Shown: positions 1 to 10,433, counted from the first letter of the stretch. The stretch: DNA of 45,741 nt from Liquorilactobacillus satsumensis DSM 16230 = JCM 12392 (GCF_001435195.1 NZ_AZFQ01000052.1:7095-52835); one strand, 5' to 3'. Notes: generated from the sequence alone by a model not told the origin. Translations and numbers: made by a program.

Positions 1-32
1 CTTATTTTAGCCTACAGTATGGCTGTAAGTTA

Positions 33-887
33 TTAAAGCGAAAGAATCGCATCTTTATTTTTAATCGTTTTAATCATCCCTGCCGCCATCGAACCAAATT
101 TACGCCCTGGGTGAGTTAGATTATATTCACAAATTTCTAGCGCACAGAGAAACAGAAGGCAACGTTGTAAAGCATGTCCCGGAATTTCAAACTCATGCAC
201 TGCACTGTAGCCTTTCAAAAAAATATTCCGTAATGCAGGTTCCCTGACTTCATTATAAAAAAATTTAATAAAGTCTTGATACGCAGTTCCCATATGTGCA
301 CGTTCAAAGTCAATCAAGATCTCATTTCCCTGATATTCCATGATATTACGTACACTAAAATCACCATGAAGTACGACTTTAGGGATCTGCTCGTACTCAA
401 GATCACTCTGGTCAAAGTCTTTTTGTAAAAGTTCCAGCACAATTTCAGTATCTGCCTGATAAATACTACCGGTTAAAGCCTGTACCTTTTCTTGTAATTG
501 TTCAGATAATTTCAATTTAGACTCTGCAACTTTAACATTTCCCGTTAACTGCAGATGGAAGTTGCCGAGAAGCTGGCCAAAATGATAAGCACGTTCTTGG
601 TTTATCTCACGCTCATCAAGATCTTTAAGTTCTCGATCGTGAAGCGTAACGACATAATTATCTTCAAAAATTACACTATCAAGATAAACCTCTGGATAGT
701 ATACCTGATTTACATGCTGTTCTGCATAAAACATTTCAGGATCCTTAAAAATTTTAACAAACAAGGGGCATTTATAAATTTTGCTATTCCCCACCAAATG
801 CTGATTGCCTGCAACATCATGGATACTCTTCAAATCAGCTTGATAATAATCATTTAAAAAATCGACCAGCAACCTTCTCATCCCCAT
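33..887 (-). CDS. Aminoglycoside/choline phosphotransferase-fold kinase
   Basis: A 284-residue protein of the APH/choline-kinase fold. Around residues 172-195 it shows the catalytic loop HGDFSVRN (HGDxxxxN, catalytic Asp and Mg-binding Asn) followed by LIDFER, the second metal-binding Asp (DFG/DFE equivalent). The N-terminal lobe is short and has no clear glycine loop, as is common in this superfamily. Such proteins phosphorylate small molecules (aminoglycosides, choline, sugars, thiamine). The substrate here cannot be told, and resistance should not be assumed. Two ATGs (887 and 881) are possible and neither has a good ribosome binding site. A promoter-like pair lies only about 15-40 bases upstream, so the leader would be very short. 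It is the last minus-strand gene before the window edge and forms no obvious operon with the genes upstream. Confidence 0.8.
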   Translation of the reverse strand: MGMRRLLVDFLNDYYQADLKSIHDVAGNQHLVGNSKIYKCPLFVKIFKDPEMFYAEQHVNQVYYPEVYLDSVIFEDNYVVTLHDRELKDLDEREINQERAYHFGQLLGNFHLQLTGNVKVAESKLKLSEQLQEKVQALTGSIYQADTEIVLELLQKDFDQSDLEYEQIPKVVLHGDFSVRNIMEYQGNEILIDFERAHMGTAYQDFIKFFYNEVREPALRNIFLKGYSAVHEFEIPGHALQRCLLFLCALEICEYNLTHPGRKFGSMAAGMIKTIKNKDAILSL

Positions 888-901
888 TCTAAACTAATTA
901 T

Positions 902-930
902 ATTGTACTGAACTATTTCTCAAATGGCAA
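902..930 (-). promoter_or_regulatory. Putative sigma-A promoter for the phosphotransferase gene
   Basis: On the minus strand TTGCCA (925-930) and TACAAT (902-907) are separated by exactly 17 bases. The predicted start of transcription falls about 8 bases before the ATG at 887, which would make an almost leaderless message. Assigned by pattern only. Confidence 0.4.
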
Positions 931-1032
931 GAACCCCTTGGTGCGGTCAATCTGAATTACTTGTATTGTACACTGTCACAAGTTACCCTAAGACTGATAA
1001 ACTAATAAAATCTACTTTTTGGGGGCAATTAC

Positions 1033-1151
1033 ATGTCTAAAAACAAAGTCAGTAGTTCTTTGACGTGCTTCTCGTTTTTTCCCTTTTTATCTTCACTTTG
1101 ATTAGCGGAATTGTCTGCACTGCTAAACCAGATATGCGAGATAGAAGTTAA
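1033..1151 (+). pseudogene. Possible decayed small membrane-protein gene
   Basis: An ATG at 1033 preceded by GGGGGC opens a frame reading MSKNKVSS. That frame then becomes a short nonsense tail and stops after 22 codons. The adjacent frame over the same bases reads FFDVLLVFSLFIFTLISG followed by IVCTAKPD and stops at 1149-1151: a convincing hydrophobic segment with a polar tail. One frameshift near 1055-1060 would join the two into a roughly 38-residue signal-anchor peptide. It lies in the 300-base gap between the phosphotransferase gene and the membrane pair, where nothing else was seen. It may equally be chance; no homologue is recognised. Confidence 0.25.
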
Positions 1152-1190
1152 GCTCTTGGCTTCATAAAACGGCGTACGCACTAACCTCTT

Positions 1191-2339
1191 CTAATCACGT
1201 TTTTGAATTTGTTTAAGTAAACGCTCCTTAAGCAATCGTTGTGTCGCAGTATTGCTGTGCAGTTTTGACACAAGTGCGCGCGCAACTTGATTTTCACCTT
1301 CTAAATATGCTTGAAAAATTGCGGCACTGACGTACAACTGTTGGTGTCTTTTCTTTAAACTGCTTTTTGTAAGCCGCTCGTTAAGTTGGTCAAGTATCTG
1401 TTGTGCTGCGTTCTTTTCTCCAAGTTCAATTAAAGCTGCACACTGATATCGGAGAACATACGGCTGTATTCTAGGGGTAAATATTAATGCTTTTGCCAAA
1501 TGATGACATTCTTGATAAGCCCCCAACGCATATAAAACCGCGATAGCATACTCACTAATTACGGTACTAATCAACGTCATCTTGGTTTGCGGCACCGCAA
1601 AATAAAGTTTGATGAATCCCCAGACACTTTGATAGTGTCCTTGATCAATTTTATGTTTTAAGCTTAAAAGTCGGCTGTTCTCACACACTACTAACGCCCC
1701 AAAAAATATGATCAGACTACTTATAAGAAACATCCATGAAATTCCAAATTGACTAGAACTATTTGACATGATAAAGGTTAGAAATAATATCAAAATAAAA
1801 AACAAGTAAAGTTCAAAAGAAAACAAACGCAAATTTATACTGTGCTGCAATAGTTGATAGGCGCGCTGATCTTTTGCCAGTTCTCCTTTGAATAAAGGCT
1901 GCAGACTTAAGGTCCTAATCTTTGCTTGCAGTTGCTCATTTTTGTGTGTCTTATGATGTACCCAAACTCGGAAAAGCCAAAGCAACAACCCATAAAAAAG
2001 CAGTAACGGCAGCACACTCAGATAACTAAGAAGTTCTGCATAACGCAAAGCAGCAATGCTAATCCCAACTTCAGCAGCTAAAAAAGCAAGTGTAGTTAAT
2101 AGCAGCTGCCTTTCACTCTTTTTCCAGATAACACTGGGAGCAAGCGCAGGTACTTGGGAAACATGCAGTCCTAAGTAAGCCTCCCTAAAATACAATAAGC
2201 TGACGGCCCCTCCTGCTACTAAAAGCTGCGTTCCTTGGCGAAAGTCGTGAAAAACAAAATAAAGCTTGGCTGCATTATATAAATAAAATGTTGCACAAAT
2301 TGCAGTCACAAGCGCAATTAAAACACGCATCTTTTTCAA
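1191..2339 (-). CDS. Polytopic membrane protein, unknown function
   Basis: About 382 residues when read from the TTG at 2339, which has AAGGAGAG 7 bases upstream just after the preceding gene's stop. The frame extends further upstream, but that would overlap the neighbour by 53 bases and lacks a binding site. Hydrophobic segments lie near the N-terminus (MRVLIALVTAICATFYLY), then at least four more, including pairs around LLLTTLAFLAAEVGIS and LLPLLLFYGLLLWLF and a Phe/Leu-rich pair ending in LIIFFGALVVC. The last ~120 residues are soluble, helical and Ala/Leu-rich with spacing reminiscent of TPR repeats (ALIELGEKNAAQQILDQL). It is the second gene of a pair with the beta-propeller-like gene at 2356-3609, 16 bases apart, so the two probably act together at the membrane. 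No family was recognised. Confidence 0.7.
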   Translation of the reverse strand: MKKMRVLIALVTAICATFYLYNAAKLYFVFHDFRQGTQLLVAGGAVSLLYFREAYLGLHVSQVPALAPSVIWKKSERQLLLTTLAFLAAEVGISIAALRYAELLSYLSVLPLLLFYGLLLWLFRVWVHHKTHKNEQLQAKIRTLSLQPLFKGELAKDQRAYQLLQHSINLRLFSFELYLFFILILFLTFIMSNSSSQFGISWMFLISSLIIFFGALVVCENSRLLSLKHKIDQGHYQSVWGFIKLYFAVPQTKMTLISTVISEYAIAVLYALGAYQECHHLAKALIFTPRIQPYVLRYQCAALIELGEKNAAQQILDQLNERLTKSSLKKRHQQLYVSAAIFQAYLEGENQVARALVSKLHSNTATQRLLKERLLKQIQKRD

Positions 2340-2355
2340 TGAAAGTCTCTCCTTT

Positions 2356-3609
2356 TTAATCTCGCGCAGGCTGTTCCTTGACAAATTTAAAATTGGTTGC
2401 AGTCTCACTTCTTACAAAGAGTCCTTCTTGCAACTGCCCCTTTTTTGCATAATCGCCCGCTTCGCCTTGCCCAACTCTTAAGTACAGCTTTCCTGCTGCA
2501 TAATACATATTTACTGGAGAATTAAAGGGCGACTCACCCGTAGTTTGCTTAAAACTATTAGGAATGTCATAGCTTACACTAGTAAAGTTCTGCCCACCAT
2601 CACTTGAATATTGTAACCCATGGAGCTTAGAGGCGTAGTAACACTCCCTAGTATTTTCCCAAAAGACGCAGCTCAAATTACTAAGAACGGTCTCCTTTAA
2701 TGGGACCGCCGTCCAAGATCTCAAATCGGTGGTTTTGACAGTTTCATAATAGTCTGTCCCTAGGGAACGGTTAACCGCATACGTCACATATAAAGTCCCT
2801 CCCACCTGTGAAATAAATGCATTTGCCCGATAACCATTTTCTGGTAATGCTGAAAAATGCCAAGAACCTGTCCGCAAACGAAAAAGGAGTCCCGTTTGTT
2901 TATCTTGGTAAGCAATAAATGCTGTAAATTGTGGTGAAATTAAATAACTGCCGCTATTTAGGTCCTCATTGCTAGTTTCAGATGCCGTTCTAAAAACATT
3001 CGTATAACCACCTGGAACTTCAATCTTGCTCTTGCCACCATCATACGTGACATACAATTTTTTGTTTTCTGTCAAAAAACGATACTGCGCATTACTATTT
3101 TTTTGCGGAGTTTGTATCGGCAAGGATTCTTGCTGCTTATTACTTGACTCCTTTGAAGAAAACATTTTTCTCGCTGCAGGAACACTTTTCGTAAGTTTTC
3201 CTTTAACAGAATCGACATGCCACTGCTTGTTGTCAGCAGAAAATTTCCAAAAAGTTGTACTATTAATGGCTTGTCCATGCTGTGCAGTTCCCTTAAAAAA
3301 TCTCAGTGCCTGCCGGTTTAAACTAGCTGGATAAATTTTTACTTTGACCATGGTAGTATCATTGCCAATATCACTGATCGTTCCTGTGTATCCACGGCCG
3401 ATGCGATAATTATATGGTACCCGCCACCCTGTCAGTCTTTTATTGTATCTTTGCATAATTTCTTCAGTTGCACTGCTGATATCGAATTGTGTTGCTTTTT
3501 GACCACTAATTTTTGGAACTTGATACTGCCGCCAGATCATTTCCTGAAAAAAACCAACTCCACAAAAAATTGCGATAAATCCAATGATTACCAAAAAGAC
3601 CTTTTTCAT
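2356..3609 (-). CDS. Membrane-anchored beta-propeller-like (BNR/Asp-box) protein
   Basis: Read from the ATG at 3609, which has AAAGGAA about 7 bases upstream; the frame runs on upstream but without a binding site. The protein is about 417 residues. It begins MKKVFLVIIGFIAIFCGVGF, a signal anchor or uncleaved signal peptide, followed by an extracytoplasmic region. The second half has repeated beta-rich segments including YSSDGGQNFTSV, a good Asp-box (SxDGGxxW/F), and the related KTTDLRSWTAV and YVTYDGGKSKIEV. These are typical of sialidase-like propellers without implying sialidase activity; no catalytic Arg triad could be assigned. Residues ~45-150 form a separate polar domain. It is first in a two-gene unit with the membrane protein at 1191-2339 and sits downstream of a structured leader-like region. 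Confidence 0.7.
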   Translation of the reverse strand: MKKVFLVIIGFIAIFCGVGFFQEMIWRQYQVPKISGQKATQFDISSATEEIMQRYNKRLTGWRVPYNYRIGRGYTGTISDIGNDTTMVKVKIYPASLNRQALRFFKGTAQHGQAINSTTFWKFSADNKQWHVDSVKGKLTKSVPAARKMFSSKESSNKQQESLPIQTPQKNSNAQYRFLTENKKLYVTYDGGKSKIEVPGGYTNVFRTASETSNEDLNSGSYLISPQFTAFIAYQDKQTGLLFRLRTGSWHFSALPENGYRANAFISQVGGTLYVTYAVNRSLGTDYYETVKTTDLRSWTAVPLKETVLSNLSCVFWENTRECYYASKLHGLQYSSDGGQNFTSVSYDIPNSFKQTTGESPFNSPVNMYYAAGKLYLRVGQGEAGDYAKKGQLQEGLFVRSETATNFKFVKEQPARD

Positions 3610-3689
3610 CTTTTTTCCTTTCCAGAACTGCCACTTGGTCAACTTCTGCAACTTTCCACCAAATCACTGCAGCTTTTGTTATTTTTCCA

Positions 3690-3932
3690 AATTAAAGAGG
3701 CTGCAACAAAACATCTGCTTTGTCACAACCTGACTGTTAATTTCTTCTTATTAATGTGGAATATATTGAATTCGGGAAAAGATTATCTTTGCCCCCTTCA
3801 TATCTTACAAAGGCAAGTCACCTACTTGCTAGGAGATATAAGGATCACTTCCTTTCAGTCACTTAAGCAACAGTTTTTCGGAAATGCATTCAATACCTCT
3901 CACCCCCCTTAATATCAAGAGATCAATTCCAC
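3690..3932 (-). ncRNA. Candidate structured leader or small RNA
   Basis: On the minus strand an extended -10 (TGTTAAAAT, core at 3939-3944) would start a transcript near 3932. The region then contains three adjacent stems. The largest pairs 3834-3843 with 3795-3805 (10 pairs, one bulge) and encloses a perfect 6-bp hairpin (3824-3829 with 3813-3818, 5-base loop). Next is a hairpin 3774-3794 (GGG/CCC plus a 5-bp A/T-rich stem). A 13-pair stem with some G-U pairs at 3698-3731 follows, a relative of the palindrome used as terminator elsewhere in this window. A folded region followed by a terminator-like hairpin and then the start codon at 3609 is the layout of a riboswitch or attenuator, but an independent small RNA ending at 3698 is equally possible. 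No known class was recognised. Confidence 0.35.
3698..3731 (-). terminator. Diverged GGCTGTGACAAA-family hairpin
   Basis: Arms 3698-3710 and 3719-3731 pair over 13 positions (with G-U pairs when transcribed on the minus strand) around an 8-base loop. The run of T after it on the minus strand is poor (CTTTAATTT). Sequence resembles the perfect palindrome at 4851-4894. Confidence 0.4.
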
Positions 3933-4034
3933 GCTCTTATTTTAACACAGAAAACTTTCATTTTGCTAGACAATTCTTTTTTTAGCTTGAATTTTTTGAA
4001 AATAAGCAGTAACATTATTGCAAACTTTCGCTTG

Positions 4035-4056
4035 GTTAACAGCCATCGCTGTCAAC
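4035..4056. promoter_or_regulatory. Inverted repeat upstream of the GIY-YIG gene
   Basis: GTTAACAGC (4035-4043) and GCTGTCAAC (4048-4056) are complementary at 8 of 9 positions with a 4-base spacer. It lies 65 bases before the ATG at 4121 and close to loosely promoter-like TTTAGT/TATGAT. It could be an operator for the gene at 4121 or a small hairpin. The rest of the 3610-4120 gap is AT-rich and, apart from the structured region, shows no gene. Confidence 0.3.
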
Positions 4057-4120
4057 GAGAATTTTAGTAAAAAGCAGTTTGAAATTATGATTTTAATGTT
4101 GGATTAAGGAGCACATTGCA

Positions 4121-4786
4121 ATGGAAGAAGATCTAGGATTCGTCTACGCCTTGGAAAATAAATCTTTTCCTGGGTATATCAAAATTGGACAAACAAAAAA
4201 TTTAACAAATCGATTAGCACAACTAAATAATACTGGTATTCCAGATGGGAAACCAACACTACTACTATTTGCAGTCCAGCTCAATAACTATAAACACGCC
4301 GAACGTTTATTACATAGTGCTTTAGCTGACAAACGCGAAAGCACCTCCAAAGAATTCTTTAAAGCAACCTATAATCAGGTCAAAACAGCTTTCGATCTGC
4401 TGACCTTCAACGATGAACACGCAGCCTTAATTCGCCCAGAAGAATATAATTCAAAAATTACCGGTAAAACTTATCAGATAATTACGCGTAAAATCGGTTC
4501 ACGTCCTAATAGAACTTTTAAATATCTGAGCATTCCTGCGGGTGCAAAGCTTTCATTTAAGGAAGATCCTAAAATTCAGGTCACTGTGCTCGATGGTAAA
4601 AACCATGTACTTTGTTATTGTGGTCAAAAACATACTCTTTCACGCGCAGCAATTTGTTGCTATGATTTTTATCACTGCTTATCCGCGGAAAAGCAGGGTC
4701 ACGATAGAAACGGTTTTGATTGGTTTAAATATAACGATATTCTCGTTTCAGCGATCAAACCCATGGTTAACCAAGAACTTGGGTAA
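4121..4786 (+). CDS. GIY-YIG (T5orf172-type) nuclease-like protein with RAMA-like C-terminal domain
   Basis: 221 residues, start supported by AAGGAG 9 bases upstream. Residues 6-95 match the T5orf172/MUG113 branch of the GIY-YIG fold: VY at 8-9, YIKIG at 19-23, NR at 30-31 with the conserved Arg31, AERLLH with Glu61 and His65, Arg72, and EFF at 78-80. Residues ~135-212 read IPAGAKLSF, then VTVLDGK, GQKHTLSRAA and NGFDWFKY. This order (PAG..L, DG, SxS.AA, NGxxxW) is that of RAMA domains, proposed readers of modified DNA found with restriction and methylase proteins. That second assignment is by eye. Cys165, 167, 179, 180 and 186 make the region Cys-rich. The gene stands alone between two minus-strand operons, has no methylase neighbour here, and is followed by repeat elements. 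A role against modified foreign DNA is inference. Confidence 0.75.
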   Translation: MEEDLGFVYALENKSFPGYIKIGQTKNLTNRLAQLNNTGIPDGKPTLLLFAVQLNNYKHAERLLHSALADKRESTSKEFFKATYNQVKTAFDLLTFNDEHAALIRPEEYNSKITGKTYQIITRKIGSRPNRTFKYLSIPAGAKLSFKEDPKIQVTVLDGKNHVLCYCGQKHTLSRAAICCYDFYHCLSAEKQGHDRNGFDWFKYNDILVSAIKPMVNQELG

Positions 4787-4850
4787 TTTATCGCAATACC
4801 GTTTAATCTTGGCGGGTTGTGTGCCTAACCTGTTTTAAAAAATTAGTCAT

Positions 4851-4894
4851 AATAGGGGCTGTGACAAAAGTTAACTTTTGTCACAGCCCCTATT
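4851..4894. terminator. Perfect 44-bp palindrome, probable bidirectional terminator
   Basis: The 22-base arms 4851-4872 and 4873-4894 are exact reverse complements (core GGGGCTGTGACAAAAG, centre GTTAAC), followed by TTTATT on the plus strand. It sits after the plus-strand gene at 4121 and before the end of the minus-strand suf operon, where a two-way terminator is expected. It also forms the first part of repeat copy A. Confidence 0.7.
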
Positions 4895-4900
4895 TTATTC

Positions 4901-5160
4901 CGGATAAACGTGTTCCATAAGTCAAAATTCTCCGTCTAACTTCGAATTACTCATAGCAAAGTACTCGCTATGTTCGTAATTTCGAGTTAGCACTCAAAAT
5001 TTTCCCGACTTATGTCGCACACTCCTTCTAGTTATTCTGCATAAACGTGTTCCATAAGTCAAAATTCTCTGTCTAACTTCGAATTACTCATAGCAAAGTA
5101 CTCGCTATCTTCGTAATTCCGAGTTAGCACTCAAATTTTCCCGACTTATGTCACACTCTC
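4901..5160. repeat. Long palindromic repeat copy A, two tandem units
   Basis: Two units (4901-5026 and 5041-5160) share nearly all bases from ATAAACGTGTTCCATAAGTC to GACTTATGTC and beyond. Each unit is itself an inverted repeat: CATAAGTC with GACTTATG outside, then AAAATT with AATTTT, CTAACTTCGAATTAC with GTAATTTCGAGTTAG, and CATAGC with GCTATG around a 9-base centre (AAAGTACTC). Further copies lie at 11161, 23139, 30127 and 45689. This fills the gap 4787-5205; no gene was seen in it. Confidence 0.85.
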
Positions 5161-5205
5161 TTTAATATCTATTAACGTCGTGTTTGGTTCCGCGTAACTG
5201 AGAAT

Positions 5206-6609
5206 TTAACCAACCGAACCTTCCATCTGATATTCAATCAGCCTATTCAACTCAACTGCATACTCCATCGGAAGTTCCTTGGTGAAAGGTTCCACGAATC
5301 CCATAATAATCATCTCAGTCGCTTTTTCCTCAGAAATTCCGCGACTCATCAAATAATATAACTGCTCCTCTGAAATCTTTGAGACTTTAGCTTCATGCTC
5401 CATTGAAACATTTCCATTTTTAATTTCATTGAAAGGAATTGTATCACTTGCACTTTTTTCATCTAAAATAATCGTGTCACATTCAACGTGTGAAAATGAA
5501 CCATCACTATGCCGTCCAAAACGAACCTTTCCACGATAGTCGACCCGCCCTCCATCTTTACACAAAGATTTAGAAACAATCGAACTTGAAGTATTCTTGG
5601 CATTGTGAATCATCCGTGCTCCTGTATCAGAGTCAATATTTTTGCCAGCAAAAGCAATTGATAACATTGTTCCCCGGGCACCTTCGCCATTCAGATAGAC
5701 ACTTGGGTACTTCATTGTGACTTTTGAACCCAAGTTTCCGTCGACCCATTCCATTGTGGCATTTTCCTGCGCACGCGCGCGCTTAGTCTCTAAGCTGTAT
5801 ACATTATCAGACCAATTTTGAATAGTGGTATACCGGCAATACGCATCGCGTAAAACATTCACTTCCACTACGGCAGCATGCAAGCTGTCTTGCGAATAAT
5901 TAGGTGCGGTACATCCTTCGACATAATTCACGCTGGCACCTTCATCAACAATAATCAGCGTTCTTTCAAATTGTCCACTATTACCAGCATTAATCCGAAA
6001 ATAACTTTGAATTGGAATCTCAGTCCGTACCCCTTTAGGTACATAGATAAAGGTCCCACCTGACCACACGGCTGAGTTCAGTGCCGCAAATTTATTGTCA
6101 GATGGCGGAATCAATTTACCAAAATACTTGCGTACTAAGTCAGGGTATTCCTGCACTGCAGAATCTGTATCCATAAAAACAATTCCCAAATCTTCGAAAT
6201 CCTTGCGCATATTATGGTAAACAACTTCTGACTCATACTGCGCCGAAGAACCTGCTAAATATTTTCGTTCAGCTTCTGGGACTCCCAACCGATCAAACGT
6301 CTTTTTGATGTCGGCTGGAACATCTTCCCATTTACGCGCAATCCGATCACTATCACGCCTAAAGTAATTAATGTGGTCCAAATCCAATACAGACAAATCT
6401 GGTCCAAAATCGGGCAATTCCATTTCTTGGTAACGTTTAAATGCCTTAAGGCGAAAATCCAGCATCCAATCAGGTTCATTTTTTGCTGCCGAAATTTGAC
6501 GGACTGTCTCTTCGGTTAAACCCTCACCAGTCGTTAAAATGGGGGCAATATTATCTTTAAACCCATACTTATACTCGCCGCCTAAGCCAAGTTGATTTGC
6601 ATCAGCCAT
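5206..6609 (-). CDS. sufB: Fe-S cluster assembly scaffold SufB
   Basis: 467 residues, the normal length for SufB, with AAGGAGG upstream of the ATG. It is the scaffold subunit of the SufBCD complex on which clusters are built in the cytosol. Diagnostic stretches are [35 protein letters not shown], the central beta-helix, and the C-terminal [12 protein letters not shown] and [12 protein letters not shown]. This last motif is shared with SufD and contacts SufC. It is the final gene of sufC-sufD-sufS-sufU-sufB, 61 bases after sufU. The operon end faces the plus-strand gene at 4121 and is separated from it by repeat copy A. Confidence 0.97.
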   Translation of the reverse strand: MADANQLGLGGEYKYGFKDNIAPILTTGEGLTEETVRQISAAKNEPDWMLDFRLKAFKRYQEMELPDFGPDLSVLDLDHINYFRRDSDRIARKWEDVPADIKKTFDRLGVPEAERKYLAGSSAQYESEVVYHNMRKDFEDLGIVFMDTDSAVQEYPDLVRKYFGKLIPPSDNKFAALNSAVWSGGTFIYVPKGVRTEIPIQSYFRINAGNSGQFERTLIIVDEGASVNYVEGCTAPNYSQDSLHAAVVEVNVLRDAYCRYTTIQNWSDNVYSLETKRARAQENATMEWVDGNLGSKVTMKYPSVYLNGEGARGTMLSIAFAGKNIDSDTGARMIHNAKNTSSSIVSKSLCKDGGRVDYRGKVRFGRHSDGSFSHVECDTIILDEKSASDTIPFNEIKNGNVSMEHEAKVSKISEEQLYYLMSRGISEEKATEMIIMGFVEPFTKELPMEYAVELNRLIEYQMEGSVG

Positions 6610-6670
6610 TGCTGGGCCTCCTTCTCTTATCTTGCTTCATTCGCTTAAACTCTACACTGCGTCTCTAATT

Positions 6671-9609
<2,939 letters not shown>

Positions 9610-9621
9610 ATTATCTCTCCT

Positions 9622-10401
9622 CTAAGCTTCTTCATCGACGAGTTTAATATCAAGTCCCAACTCGTCACGTAACCCTGCATAGCCTTCATCTTCCAGTCTC
9701 TTAGCAAGTTCAGGGCCGCCTTGCTTAACAATCCTGCCACCCATCATAACATGAACTACATCTGGCACAATGTAGTTCAACAGGCGCTGATAATGTGTAA
9801 TAATTAATGAACCAAACTCTGGTCCCCGCATTTTATTAACTCCGCGTGAAACAACTTTTAATGCGTCAATATCAAGCCCAGAATCAATCTCATCGAGAAT
9901 TGCAAACTTGGGTTTAATCATCATCATTTGTAAAATTTCATTGCGCTTCTTCTCGCCACCTGAAAAGCCCTCGTTCAGATAACGTTCAGCCATTTCTTCT
10001 GTCATATCAAGTACTGACATTGTTTTGTCAAGCTCTTTAAGAAAAGCTCGAATTGACATTGGATCGTCTTCCGGACGGCGTGCATTAATTGCACCGCGAA
10101 TAAACTCAGCATTTGTCACTCCCGGAATTTCAGCCGGATACTGCATTGCCAAGAAAAGACCAGCACGTGCTCTTTCGTCAACCGGTTTATCCAAAATATT
10201 TACACCATCAAGTAACACCTCACCTTGTGTAACTTGATATGCAGGATGTCCCATAATTGCTTCAGAAAGCGTTGATTTACCAGTTCCATTTGGACCCATA
10301 ATTGCGTGGATCTCACCTGTCTTCATTTTTAAGTTGACACCTTTGAGAATATTTTTTCCTTCAATTGAAACATGCAGATCTTTCACTTCAAGCGTTGTCA
10401 T
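9622..10401 (-). CDS. sufC: Fe-S assembly ATPase SufC
   Basis: About 259 residues from the ATG at 10401, which has GGAGG 8 bases upstream; an upstream ATG in the same frame sits on top of that binding site. ABC-type ATPase with Walker A GPNGTGKSTL, signature FSGGEKKRNE and Walker B FAILDEIDSGLD, the SufC-specific form, plus the switch histidine in ITHYQ. It powers the SufBD scaffold and is not a transporter. It is the first gene of the suf operon and has its own promoter. Confidence 0.97.
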   Translation of the reverse strand: MTTLEVKDLHVSIEGKNILKGVNLKMKTGEIHAIMGPNGTGKSTLSEAIMGHPAYQVTQGEVLLDGVNILDKPVDERARAGLFLAMQYPAEIPGVTNAEFIRGAINARRPEDDPMSIRAFLKELDKTMSVLDMTEEMAERYLNEGFSGGEKKRNEILQMMMIKPKFAILDEIDSGLDIDALKVVSRGVNKMRGPEFGSLIITHYQRLLNYIVPDVVHVMMGGRIVKQGGPELAKRLEDEGYAGLRDELGLDIKLVDEEA

Positions 10402-10433
10402 AGTTGCTTCCTCCAATTTAAAAACTCGCTCTC

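Noticed and set aside
33-887. Aminoglycoside resistance gene
   Set aside because: Only the general APH catalytic motifs are visible. The superfamily is broad and nothing points to a drug substrate.
3451-3912. A 153-codon open frame on the plus strand
   Set aside because: It overlaps the N-terminal coding part of the propeller gene and runs through the structured non-coding stretch. It has no binding site and its composition (Leu/Phe/Cys/His-rich) is typical of antisense translation.
3690-3932. T-box, preQ1 or SMK (SAM) riboswitch
   Set aside because: No T-box GGTGG-type conserved sequence is present. The CCTTTGTAAG...GAAGGGGG similarity to the SMK box is partial, without its other conserved positions, and the downstream gene is not metK.
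4901-5160. CRISPR array
   Set aside because: Only two units at this site, each an inverted repeat over 100 bp long with no regular short repeat-spacer pattern and no cas genes.
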